Positions 6,344-14,175 of a stretch of 40,729 nucleotides of DNA are shown piece after piece. The DNA comes from Chloroflexi bacterium 44-23 (lineage in GTDB: Bacteria > Chloroflexota > Anaerolineae > Anaerolineales > Anaerolineaceae): contig MKUW01000017.1 in the NCBI GenBank assembly GCA_001899005.1, positions 45,796-86,524 of the forward strand, read 5' to 3'. The notes under the pieces were generated by a model. That model saw only the letters and a list, made by a program, of their open reading frames with translations, was not told where the DNA came from and ran no database searches. Numbering within the stretch: position 1 is the first letter of the stretch; each line of letters begins with the position of its first letter. Made by a program: the position numbers and the translations under genes.

Positions 6344-7513
6344 ATGATACAGATCAAAGCCCAATCCATCTACACGCCTGACCGCGTATCTACACAAGCA
6401 TTTATCAACATTAAGCATGGCAAAGTGCTTTCAATTGGAGAACCCGCAACAAGTGACTCCCTGACCGTTTATGACTTGCCCGATTATTCTTTGGTACCGG
6501 GCTTCGTAGAGTTACAAATTAATGGCGCTTTTGGAGTTGATTTCACCAATACACCGGACCAAATCTGGCAGGTTGGCCGCCGTTTAATCGAATTAGGGAT
6601 CACCACTTTCTTACCGACCATTATCACCTCTCCACTCTCTGCCATAACCAATGCCATGCAGATCTGGCTATCTGGCGCACCAATCGGTTATAACGGAGCG
6701 GCTATCCCTGGTTTTCATGTCGAGGGGCCGTATCTCAGCCTGCAAAAGAAAGGTGCCCATCGCCAGGAGTTCTTTCGCAAACCCACCCCGGCCGAAGTCA
6801 GTGAATGGATCCCATCCAATGGAATCAGAATGGTAACATTGGCACCTGAACTGCCGGGAGCGCTAGAAATAATCAGCATACTTTCCCAACGCGGAATTCT
6901 GGTAAGCGCTGGTCATTCGAATGCCAGTGCAGAACAGGTGCGGCGGGCGATGGAAGCTGGAATAAGCGCCGGAACACACATTTTCAATGCAATGGGTGCA
7001 CTTGACCATCGTGCTGCCAATCTGGTATCCGTTTTACTGACGGAGGATCATTTGAAAGTTGGACTGATCGCGGATGGAATTCATTTGGCGCCTGAAGTGG
7101 TAAAAATCGTGCAGCGCTGCAAAGGGAAAGGCAACATTTTCCTGGTTTCTGATGCCATGGCGGCCCTGGGTCTTTCGCCCGGAAAGTATCAGTTGGCCGG
7201 TCGCGAAGTGAATGTTAATGAGACAACCGCCCGTCTGGAAGATGGCACCCTGGCCGGCAGTATTTTAACAGCGACTGAATCATTACGAAACTTTGTAAAG
7301 TTTACGCAATGCTCATTCGAAGAAGCGCTGCAATGCTGGACGACCACACCGGCTGGTATGCTTCACTTGGAAAATGGCGGACGCTTGACGATCGGCCAAC
7401 AGGCCGATCTGGTTGCACTGGACGATCACGGCCGGGTAGCCGGTACAATGATCAAGGGAGATTGGGTTTTTATCGCTCCTTGGGCAAAGATTGAAGAAAA
7501 GAGAATTAATTAA
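6344..7513 (+). CDS. nagA: N-acetylglucosamine-6-phosphate deacetylase
   Basis: 389 residues. It hydrolyses GlcNAc-6-P to GlcN-6-P plus acetate in the cytoplasm, the committed step of amino-sugar catabolism and peptidoglycan recycling. The amidohydrolase barrel shows the HVEGPY motif (E127), VSAGHSNA (H191), GTHIFNAM (H212), the substrate-side DGIH (H247) and the catalytic LVSDAMAALG (D270). The spacing matches the E. coli enzyme ligands Glu131, His195, His216 and Asp273 known for the family. It is followed after one base by the SIS-domain gene, giving a two-gene nag operon. No dedicated GlcNAc transporter or kinase is in view, so the sugar source is not defined here. Confidence 0.95.
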   Translation: MIQIKAQSIYTPDRVSTQAFINIKHGKVLSIGEPATSDSLTVYDLPDYSLVPGFVELQINGAFGVDFTNTPDQIWQVGRRLIELGITTFLPTIITSPLSAITNAMQIWLSGAPIGYNGAAIPGFHVEGPYLSLQKKGAHRQEFFRKPTPAEVSEWIPSNGIRMVTLAPELPGALEIISILSQRGILVSAGHSNASAEQVRRAMEAGISAGTHIFNAMGALDHRAANLVSVLLTEDHLKVGLIADGIHLAPEVVKIVQRCKGKGNIFLVSDAMAALGLSPGKYQLAGREVNVNETTARLEDGTLAGSILTATESLRNFVKFTQCSFEEALQCWTTTPAGMLHLENGGRLTIGQQADLVALDDHGRVAGTMIKGDWVFIAPWAKIEEKRIN

Positions 7514-7514
7514 A

Positions 7515-8552
7515 ATGAGTTTAATATCCGAAATTCATGAACAACCGCAAATTTTACAAAATTTATTTGATAGCCAATCGAACGAGATAAGAAAAATCGC
7601 CGAACAAATCAATGCCTATAACCCGCATTATGTCTTTTTGGCTGCGCGCGGTACCTCTGATAATGCCGGGCGTTTTGCCAATTACCTGTGGGGAGCGCAT
7701 AATCATTTTCCATTAGCCCTGGCAACGCCTTCGCTTTTCACTTTTTATGAGCAACCTCCGCATCTGAAGGATGCACTGGTTGTCGGAATTTCCCAATCGG
7801 GTATGTCGCCAGACATTCTGGCAGTCATCGAAGAAGGCCGCCGGCAGAAAAGCCTGACTCTGGCGATTACCAATGCACCCAATTCGCCTTTAGCGCAGGC
7901 AGCTGATTTACACATCAATATTTGTGCCGGCGAGGAAAAAGCAGTGGCTGCTACCAAGAGTTACACAGCGCAATTAATGGTAATCGCCATGCTTTCGGCT
8001 GGTCTGAGCGCAAACCAGGCAGATTGGAATGATTTGGCACGTGTGGCAACCTGGGCCCAGGAAGTGTTGGATCATCCTCAACAATTAGCAGATTACGCTC
8101 AGCGTTATACTTTTATGGATCGCTGCGTGGTATTAGGGCGTGGCTACAATTACGCGACAGCCTTCGAATGGGCACTTAAGTTAAAAGAGCTGACCTACAC
8201 CATCGCTGAGCCATATTCTTCAGCGGATTTTCTGCACGGTCCTGTGGCGATGGTTGATCGTAACTTCCCTGTTTTGGCTGTGGCTCCCCAGGGAAAGATT
8301 TTCGAGAATATTCTGGATGTAATTAAACAGTTAAAAGAAAAGCAACAAGCTGAGTTGGTGGTGATCTCCAACAATCCTGAAGCGTTGAAGATCGCAAACA
8401 TCGCCATTAAAATCCCAGGCGCAGTGCCGGAATGGTTAACCCCGATCATAGCCATTATCCCGGGACAGCTATTTGCCTACCATTTAACTGAGGCACGCGG
8501 ATTTAACAGCGAATCGCCTCGTACGATTAATAAAGTAACCAGAACACATTGA
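7515..8552 (+). CDS. SIS-domain GlcN-6-P deaminase/isomerase (GlmS-like without glutaminase)
   Basis: 345 residues with two tandem sugar-isomerase (SIS) folds. The first has AARGTSDNAGRFANY and GISQSGMSPDI (phosphosugar-binding Ser-rich loop) with AATKSYTAQ. The second has VLGRGYNYATAFEWALKLKE and the PYSSADFLHGP segment. The tail ESPRTINKVTRT matches the GlmS-type C-terminus. The N-terminal glutaminase domain of GlmS is absent. With nagA directly upstream, the likely role is the reverse, NagB-II-like conversion of GlcN-6-P to Fru-6-P plus ammonia, feeding glycolysis. ATG 7515 is chosen over an upstream TTG at 7491 inside nagA; both have weak ribosome-binding sites. Confidence 0.88.
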   Translation: MSLISEIHEQPQILQNLFDSQSNEIRKIAEQINAYNPHYVFLAARGTSDNAGRFANYLWGAHNHFPLALATPSLFTFYEQPPHLKDALVVGISQSGMSPDILAVIEEGRRQKSLTLAITNAPNSPLAQAADLHINICAGEEKAVAATKSYTAQLMVIAMLSAGLSANQADWNDLARVATWAQEVLDHPQQLADYAQRYTFMDRCVVLGRGYNYATAFEWALKLKELTYTIAEPYSSADFLHGPVAMVDRNFPVLAVAPQGKIFENILDVIKQLKEKQQAELVVISNNPEALKIANIAIKIPGAVPEWLTPIIAIIPGQLFAYHLTEARGFNSESPRTINKVTRTH

Positions 8553-8602
8553 GAATAATCTGACAGCTTAACAAGACCTTCCATTCTACTGGAAGACAAT
8601 TA

Positions 8603-8686
8603 GCCGGGACTGAGTCAGAAGAACCGGTAATTTTGATTTAATCTGACCCGGCACCAGACCTGGAATACCTTAATCAGCCGGGTTTT
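8603..8686 (+). terminator. Hairpin region at the end of the nag operon
   Basis: CCCGGC (8647-8652) can pair with GCCGGG either upstream (8603-8608, extended by GTCAGA/TCTGAC) or downstream (8677-8682, followed by TTTTCT). The second pairing resembles a weak intrinsic terminator between the nag genes and the separate promoter at 8722. Confidence 0.4.
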
Positions 8687-8721
8687 CTGGGAGCAACAAT
8701 TAACTTTGTGGCTTTTTTCAT

Positions 8722-8750
8722 TTGACTTATCCGTCATTAATAGATAAAAT
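8722..8750 (+). promoter_or_regulatory. Promoter for the TPR protein gene
   Basis: TTGACT (8722-8727), a 17-bp spacer and TAAAAT (8745-8750) lie 45 bp before the ATG at 8796. Confidence 0.6.
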
Positions 8751-8795
8751 ATAGGACATATATTCTATCATTGATAATTGAAAAGGAATGCCGCC

Positions 8796-9503
8796 ATGCC
8801 TGATATCGATATCCAAATGCTTACCGCCATTGAAAATGCTATCTATGCAAGCAACTTCGAACTGGCTTCCGAATTGTTAGAGCCTATGTTGACCAGTCAG
8901 CCAAATGAACCTGCCTGGTATCGTCTCAAATTAATGGCCGCTTGTGAGAATTTTCGACAGAAAGAGATTGAAAAATTAATTGCCAGCGTCCAACAAAAGT
9001 TTCCGGATTCAGCCGTGAGTGCTTTGGCGGACTCGTTAACACCGGGAATCTCTGCCCTAAAATATACGCGCAGATTGAACAAAGCCATACGTTTGGAACC
9101 AAAGGATGCTTTCCTGTTCTACTTGAGAGGCCGGAATGCCATCAACCAATCTTCATACATAAATGCACTCGCAGATTTCAATGAATGTCTGGAAATTAAC
9201 CCGAATATTATCAAGGCTTATCTCTTACGGTCTGAATCGCTTTCCCACATTGGGTTTCACAACTATGCTTTTCGAGACCTTGTTACCTTCTGGAACTGGC
9301 AACCACCTGAGAATCCCCAGCCATTAATGGCAAGAATGTTATTTGAATTACTGTACTGCATCTTACCCAATAATTTGAAGGTTGGATCATTGGTTTACGT
9401 CCCTGAAGGATTTGATTTAGAAAAAATTCTTCACGAACAAAATATCAGCAACACCATTCACATTGAACCGCTGCAATTGTTTAGCATCTCAGCGAACCGC
9501 TAA
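8796..9503 (+). CDS. TPR-repeat protein of unknown function
   Basis: 235 residues, soluble, with no signal peptide. Helix-turn-helix pairs typical of tetratricopeptide repeats are seen near residues ~10-45 (NFELASELLEPMLTSQP) and ~100-165 (AFLFYLRGRNAINQSSY, then INALADFNECLEINPN, the clearest TPR). The C-terminal ~60 residues are not TPR-like. The ATG at 8796 is preceded by AAAGGA eight bases upstream and was preferred to an in-frame TTG at 8778. TPRs mediate protein-protein contacts; the partner is unknown. It has its own promoter and is convergent with the MarR gene, so context gives no functional hint. Confidence 0.8.
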   Translation: MPDIDIQMLTAIENAIYASNFELASELLEPMLTSQPNEPAWYRLKLMAACENFRQKEIEKLIASVQQKFPDSAVSALADSLTPGISALKYTRRLNKAIRLEPKDAFLFYLRGRNAINQSSYINALADFNECLEINPNIIKAYLLRSESLSHIGFHNYAFRDLVTFWNWQPPENPQPLMARMLFELLYCILPNNLKVGSLVYVPEGFDLEKILHEQNISNTIHIEPLQLFSISANR

Positions 9504-9650
9504 ATATAGACCAAACCATTGCTTGCAGATTTACCACTTAATTTCTGTGTATGCGTGTAAATTCAACCAGATTTATGCGGGCTTGTGGAAAAAAAAGATG
9601 AACCGAATCCGCAGGCAAATTACAATCCAGGCTTACTATGAGGGCTGCGA

Positions 9651-10115
9651 TTATTCTTTATGTTGTTCATTTTCCCCTCTCCCCAGCTTACGCAGCAAGT
9701 CGCCAAGCGCAATTTGTTCCTCGGTTGTTAACACACTGAACTGTTCCTGGATGGCAAGCACGTGATGCGGAAAGAGCCCTTCGATCAAATCCTTTCCGGT
9801 CGGGGTAAGAAAGACTTCAATCATGCGTCGATCCACTATGCTGCGCTGGCGTTTCACCAGGTTGCGTTTTTCAAGGTTATCGATGACTGTGGTCATATTG
9901 GAATTGCTTTTTAATATTTTTGTACCAAGTTCATTTTGGGATAACGGGCCAAGATGCATTAATGCCTCCAACACACCAAACTGGCTGATGGTGAGAGACT
10001 GCATGCTGGCAGCATTACTCAGGCGGGCCTGGATCGAATCACTGGCGCGTGTGAGTTTGATGTACGTATCAAGCGCAATCATTTGGTCCTGTGTTCCTTT
10101 AAAATGGGTTCCCAT
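9651..10115 (-). CDS. MarR-family transcriptional regulator
   Basis: 154 residues. The winged helix is recognisable: LTISQFGVLEALMHLGPLSQ leads into NELGTKILKSNSNMTTVIDN (recognition helix) and the wing RSIVDRRMIEVFLTPTGK with the conserved DRR/LT-x-x-G signature. Terminal helices would form the dimer interface. The start at 10115 is chosen because AGGAGG lies just upstream; a longer in-frame version to 10166 would swallow that site and the promoter. A near-perfect promoter lies at 10151-10179. The methyltransferase gene lies 128 bp upstream on the same strand and the MFS permease is divergent beyond it. MarR proteins often control such nearby efflux or modification genes, but no ligand can be inferred. 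Confidence 0.92.
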   Translation of the reverse strand: MGTHFKGTQDQMIALDTYIKLTRASDSIQARLSNAASMQSLTISQFGVLEALMHLGPLSQNELGTKILKSNSNMTTVIDNLEKRNLVKRQRSIVDRRMIEVFLTPTGKDLIEGLFPHHVLAIQEQFSVLTTEEQIALGDLLRKLGRGENEQHKE

Positions 10116-10150
10116 AAATTTACCTCCTGATCGAACTTTTTGATATCGAA

Positions 10151-10179
10151 ATAATAACAAATTCAAGGAAAATTGTCAA
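10151..10179 (-). promoter_or_regulatory. Promoter of the MarR gene
   Basis: On the minus strand TTGACA (10174-10179), a 17-bp spacer and TATTAT (10151-10156) lie 36 bp before the start codon. Between -10 and the ribosome-binding site are two direct TTCGAT hexamers, possible self-binding sites. Confidence 0.7.
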
Positions 10180-10243
10180 TTAATAAAGACAGAATGCGGG
10201 TTAAGTATGGATTAAACGATTATTTAATCGTCGGAAGCATTGA

Positions 10244-10867
10244 TCATTCTCGTACTTCCTCAATCTTCATCACAGCTGCACAAAATGACACGCGTTCGAT
10301 CTTCACGTTCAAGCCGGCTGCACGCATTTGTGGCAAATCGACTTCTTCCATCCAGAAATACTCTTCATCCCAATCCTGGGCATATTTCACACCCGTATCT
10401 GTGCGGGCAGCCTGATCCGTAAAGACCAGGTCTCCGATGACCAACTTGCCACCTGCCTTAAGGTTCTGCCGCAGCAGGCCTTGTATGATCCGTACTTTCT
10501 CTTTAATTGGGAAGTGATGAAAGACATAGGCAGAAACAATGTGATCATATTGGGACACCCCCACTGCGCGCACATCCTGTACCCGAAAATCGATGGCCGG
10601 ATACTTTTGGCGCGCAATGTTAATCATTGCTTTTGAGAAATCAATTCCGCTTACCTGGCAGCCGAAGAGCAAAAAGTGTGCTGACAGATTGCCGGTACCA
10701 CAGCCCAGATCCAACACCGATTCCCCTGGTTGGGGATGACAAAATGCCACGATCGTCTTCAGTAAGTCTTCATATCCTTCAAATGGGTAACCGCTTGCCC
10801 GCTGGGTTTCTGCGTCATAGCTGCCAGCCCACTCATCAAAACTTTCAGGAGGAAATTGCATATTCAT
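10244..10867 (-). CDS. Class I SAM-dependent methyltransferase (YrrT-like)
   Basis: 207 residues from the ATG at 10867. The N-terminal FDEWAGSYDAE resembles YrrT-type methyltransferases. Motif I VLDLGCGTGN is at 51-60, the acidic end of strand 2 is SGIDFSKAM, and motif IV is the VSAYVFHHF region. The start is chosen because GAGGT lies five bases before ATG 10867; the alternatives are ATG 10861 and an upstream ATG at 10885 that would place this site inside the gene. The methyl acceptor is unknown; the family includes small-molecule and tRNA-modifying enzymes. It ends 128 bp before the MarR start and may have its own weak promoter (TTGAAA 10920-10925, TGTAAT 10898-10903, 16-bp spacer). Confidence 0.88.
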   Translation of the reverse strand: MNMQFPPESFDEWAGSYDAETQRASGYPFEGYEDLLKTIVAFCHPQPGESVLDLGCGTGNLSAHFLLFGCQVSGIDFSKAMINIARQKYPAIDFRVQDVRAVGVSQYDHIVSAYVFHHFPIKEKVRIIQGLLRQNLKAGGKLVIGDLVFTDQAARTDTGVKYAQDWDEEYFWMEEVDLPQMRAAGLNVKIERVSFCAAVMKIEEVRE

Positions 10868-11046
10868 TGATACCTCGAAATCCATCCAATTATTTTGATT
10901 ACAGCCGTCGAGCAGGCTTTTTCAAGTAGTTGTTTCTACCTTTTATTTGCATAGTTTTTTCTTCTTTCCAAGTCTGATCAGCAGTGGTAAGATCAGTAGC
11001 ATGGGTTGGGGCAAACCAATTTCGCACAAACAAATACTGTTTTTTT

Positions 11047-11052
11047 TATAAT
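11047..11052 (+). promoter_or_regulatory. -10 element for the MFS permease gene
   Basis: A perfect TATAAT (11047-11052) lies 26 bp before the ATG at 11079. No good -35 is visible at the standard distance, so an activator may be needed. Confidence 0.4.
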
Positions 11053-11078
11053 TGTAATCGAATAAAGAGGATACCTGC

Positions 11079-12263
11079 ATGGGCTCGACGTACAGTGTAC
11101 CAAGCAAAAAGAGAATATCTATTCTTTATTTCTGGTCTTTCGTCACACTGGGACTGACAACTGGATTGCTTGGGCCCAGCCTGCCCTCGTTTGCATCCAA
11201 TACGGGCAGCACACTGCGTCAATTGAGCAATCTTTTCTTGCTTTCCTCTCTCGGCTACATGCTGGGTTCATTCGGGGTCGGATTGTACGTCAACAAGGTC
11301 AAAGGACACCTTGTCCTGGCATTATCATTGACCTTTATTGCATTGTTCGTGGCATTATTACCCATAATCAAGAGCCTATGGCTTTTGGTAGCCATCTTTT
11401 TTCTGTTGGGTATCGCTCAATCACATCTGGATGTCGCCGAGAACATGCTATTGATCTGGCTGCATGGCAGCCAGGTGGCCAGTTACATGAATAGCTTGCA
11501 TTTTTTCTTTGGATTTGGAACGCTGATTGCCCCTTTACTCATCGCGCAGTCCTTAAGGCTAAACAACTCTATCACGGGAGCATTCTGGCTGATGGCAGTC
11601 TTAATGGTGCTGCCGGCCCCCTTCCTCTTACGCCAGCGATCGCCGACTGAGCCGGTGCTCAAATCCGACCAGGAGCAGATCCACACCCAGAAATCTTCTA
11701 TCTTATTGGTCATGTTTCTGGTCGGGATGTTCATGGGTTTCGTTGGTGCCGAGGTCACTTTCGGTGGTTGGGTTTACACTTATAGTCTAGATCTAGGAAT
11801 GACAACTGTCCAAACAGCCGCGTATCTGGTTGCAGTCTATTGGACTACCTTTACCCTGGCGCGGTTGCTGGGTATCGTTATTACCCGTTGGATCAGCATT
11901 CGAACATTGATGTGGATTGATTTGCTCGGTAGCCTTTTGGGTATCTGTGCTATGCTGATCCGGCCAAATTCAGTGACATTATTGTGGCTGACAACCTTTG
12001 TCTTTGGGTTCTTTATCGCCACCTCTTTTCCCGTTGGCATGAATCTGGCAGAAAAACTGGGGGTAATCTCCGCCAAAGTAACCAGTTGGTTTCTGATCGC
12101 AGCCAGCCTGACCTCGATGATCTCGCCCTGGATAGTCGGTCAATTTTTCGAAAGCTGGAGTCCATTGATCGTTTTATGGGTCGTTTTGGTAAATCTGGCT
12201 ATCGCAATCTTGTTTTATATGCTTATCTCAATGCGAATAAAGGCGCTGAAAACCGCCAGTTAG
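11079..12263 (+). CDS. Major facilitator superfamily permease
   Basis: 394 residues with about twelve hydrophobic segments arranged as two six-helix halves, separated by a charged central loop (RQRSPTEPVLKSDQEQ at ~190-205). The first helix region GLTTGLLGPSLPSF and the pattern LYVNKVKGHLVLAL resemble sugar- or fucose-permease-like MFS members, but the substrate cannot be assigned. AAAGAGG lies eight bases upstream of the start. It is divergent from the methyltransferase and MarR genes, so efflux under MarR control is one possibility. Confidence 0.85.
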   Translation: MGSTYSVPSKKRISILYFWSFVTLGLTTGLLGPSLPSFASNTGSTLRQLSNLFLLSSLGYMLGSFGVGLYVNKVKGHLVLALSLTFIALFVALLPIIKSLWLLVAIFFLLGIAQSHLDVAENMLLIWLHGSQVASYMNSLHFFFGFGTLIAPLLIAQSLRLNNSITGAFWLMAVLMVLPAPFLLRQRSPTEPVLKSDQEQIHTQKSSILLVMFLVGMFMGFVGAEVTFGGWVYTYSLDLGMTTVQTAAYLVAVYWTTFTLARLLGIVITRWISIRTLMWIDLLGSLLGICAMLIRPNSVTLLWLTTFVFGFFIATSFPVGMNLAEKLGVISAKVTSWFLIAASLTSMISPWIVGQFFESWSPLIVLWVVLVNLAIAILFYMLISMRIKALKTAS

Positions 12264-12440
12264 AGGGTTGTAATGACGGGACCCCGATCCGGTTGACCAG
12301 GACCCGGACTCAAAAATAAACTGGCCGTTAATTACCCTGCTTTAGTTTTTATCAACCCCCCGTTCTAATTTGATGCGTTAATTTAGACAGACGACAACTG
12401 ATTGATAACTGTCATTGCCGGGATGGCGCGTAACGTGCGA

Positions 12441-12477
12441 CGAAGCAATCCCGCGCGCATGCGACAGGATTGCTTCG
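12441..12477. repeat. Inverted repeat, 'aagcaatcc' type
   Basis: CGAAGCAATCC (12441-12451) and GGATTGCTTCG (12467-12477) form an 11-bp perfect stem with a 15-nt loop. It is preceded by 'cattgccgggatggcg', the arrangement known from interspersed bacterial intergenic elements beginning GTCATTGC. The 787-bp gap 12264-13050 otherwise holds the next inverted repeat and the corA promoter; no gene was accepted in it. Confidence 0.7.
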
Positions 12478-12598
12478 CTGCGCTGCTCATAACAAAAAGC
12501 AGTGCTGGTTTGGCGCGTTACGAACTAACTTGAGAAAAAAGTCAAAAGGTTTCTCTTCCAAGAGGTATGATGTCTCTTTCATGTCAGATCGCTCGTAA

Positions 12599-12661
12599 GG
12601 GCGAAGCATCCAGGAACCAATTCCCTCCTGTAAAAACACACCCATTGCGGATGCTTCGCCC
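12599..12661. repeat. 13-bp inverted repeat, GGGCGAAGCATCC type
   Basis: GGGCGAAGCATCC (12599-12611) is perfectly complementary to GGATGCTTCGCCC (12649-12661), with a 37-nt loop. It resembles an interspersed palindromic element rather than a terminator, because no T-run follows. Short open frames through it are not considered genes. Confidence 0.75.
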
Positions 12662-12985
12662 ATCAGCCGGCTGATGCTCATAACAAAACTCAAACGTTGC
12701 ACCTTAACCTCTCTCGCCAATGGGCTCTCTAGCTCCAATTCACTTCGGTCTTTTCGACTTGGTTTAGCCTACCCAATTTACCAGTTTGGTATTTCTGCTT
12801 TTGAAGACACTTTGCGTCATGGGATGGTCTCGCAAAGACAGCCATACCAGCAAAGGTCTGTAAAAAGGGGAAAAGCTTGAGATTTTTGACAGTGAAAAAA
12901 ACCCTGTAAAATCAGAACGATCGTCAAAAAATCACCGCCGTTCACCTTCATTTCTTATTTGTGGTGGACACTATTAGCTCATCAT

Positions 12986-13014
12986 TTGACATTTTGCATC
13001 ACAAATACTATTAT
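12986..13014 (+). promoter_or_regulatory. corA promoter
   Basis: TTGACA (12986-12991), a 17-bp spacer and TATTAT (13009-13014) lie 36 bp upstream of the corA ATG. A second, poorer candidate (TTGACA 12886, TAAAAT 12907, 15-bp spacer) lies further upstream. Confidence 0.75.
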
Positions 13015-13050
13015 CCAGAATAATTATTATTCTCTTTCCGAGGTATCGTG

Positions 13051-14037
13051 ATGATCAGGACGCTCTATCGTAATGGCAATGGTAAAATTCGCACCGACCT
13101 GCCGCTGGAAAGCGTCAAGGATCTGTTAGCTTTAAAAAGCGGTACTTTTTGGATTGATATTAGCGGAGAGGAAGTGGCTGTTTCGGAACCAATCCTTCGC
13201 GACATCTTTGACTTTCATCCGCTGGCAATTTCTGACGCACTTGAAGAGTCTCATGTTCCACGCGTTGATGATTGGGGTACCTATCTCTATATCGTCCTGC
13301 ATGCGCTTGCTTTTGATCAGGATCAATACGAACCTTTGCAAACCAAAGAACTTGATATCTTTCTGGGCAAGAATTATCTGGTCACATACCAGGCAAGAAA
13401 ATTGGAGGTAGTTGACCGAGTCTGGAATATGGTGCAACGCGATGAGCGCTTTTTGGATAAAGGCGTCGATCACCTCTTTTATAAATTGTCGGATGACTTG
13501 ATCGCAGATTACCTGCCGTTGGTTGATCGGATGGATGCGGTCATGGACGAAATTGAAGATCAGGTATTTGATCAGCCTTCACAGTCTCTGTTGGAACGGA
13601 TTTTCCGCATGAAGCGCTCTCTAATGCACTTGCGGCGCACGCTTGCGCCTTTGCGGGAGGTCTTTAACAAGCTGGCTCGCGGTGATGACCAGGTGATTGA
13701 CAAAGGCGACCGCGTCTTTTTTCGTGATATTTACGACCATTTGGTGCGGCTCTACGACATCAGCGAAAGCCTGCGAGACCTGATGGGCAGTGTTCTGGAC
13801 ACTTACCTGTCGGCGATCAACAACCGCATGAATGAAGTCATGAAAACGTTGACAATCATCACCACGCTCTTTATGCCGCTTTCATTCGTGGTCGGGTTTT
13901 TTGGAATGAATTTCTTCATTCCCCCCGAGCCGATCGGTACGCTGGTAACGCGCCCTGTTTTTGTATGGGTTTTGGTTGCAATTGTAATCCTGCCGCTGAT
14001 CATGTTCTGGTGGATGCGGCGCCGTAAATGGATGTAA
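13051..14037 (+). CDS. corA: CorA-type magnesium/divalent-cation channel
   Basis: 328 residues. A large N-terminal cytosolic domain with long helices (LLERIFRMKRSLMHLRRTL) is followed by two C-terminal transmembrane helices. The selectivity motif GMN at 285-287 (FFGMNF) ends TM1, and TM2 is followed by the basic tail RRRKWM. CorA forms pentamers that gate Mg2+ (sometimes Co2+ or Ni2+) entry. ATG 13051 with GAGG seven bases upstream is preferred over GTG 13048. It is a single gene, convergent with the surface-protein operon; the 138-bp gap between them holds only a weak GGTGG/CCACC hairpin (~14039-14064). Confidence 0.95.
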   Translation: MIRTLYRNGNGKIRTDLPLESVKDLLALKSGTFWIDISGEEVAVSEPILRDIFDFHPLAISDALEESHVPRVDDWGTYLYIVLHALAFDQDQYEPLQTKELDIFLGKNYLVTYQARKLEVVDRVWNMVQRDERFLDKGVDHLFYKLSDDLIADYLPLVDRMDAVMDEIEDQVFDQPSQSLLERIFRMKRSLMHLRRTLAPLREVFNKLARGDDQVIDKGDRVFFRDIYDHLVRLYDISESLRDLMGSVLDTYLSAINNRMNEVMKTLTIITTLFMPLSFVVGFFGMNFFIPPEPIGTLVTRPVFVWVLVAIVILPLIMFWWMRRRKWM

Positions 14038-14175
14038 AAGGTGGAGGCTGTCAAGGCTGCCACCAAATTAGCCCACTATTTTGTTTTCACTATCTTGATA
14101 CTTCAATTAAAACCGATGGCAACTCATGGATAACTGCCATTGCGCGACCAATTTATCAGGGCTCATCCAACAACT

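Noticed and set aside
7491..7514. TTG start for the SIS-domain gene overlapping nagA
   Set aside because: ATG at 7515 gives a domain-consistent N-terminus and leaves only a one-base gap; the TTG has no better ribosome-binding site.
9463..9765. 100-residue plus-strand frame after the TPR gene
   Set aside because: It overlaps the ends of both the TPR and MarR genes, has no ribosome-binding site and shows biased, non-protein-like composition.
12487..12738. 83-residue minus-strand frame
   Set aside because: It reads through the 13-bp inverted repeat element and has no protein-like features.
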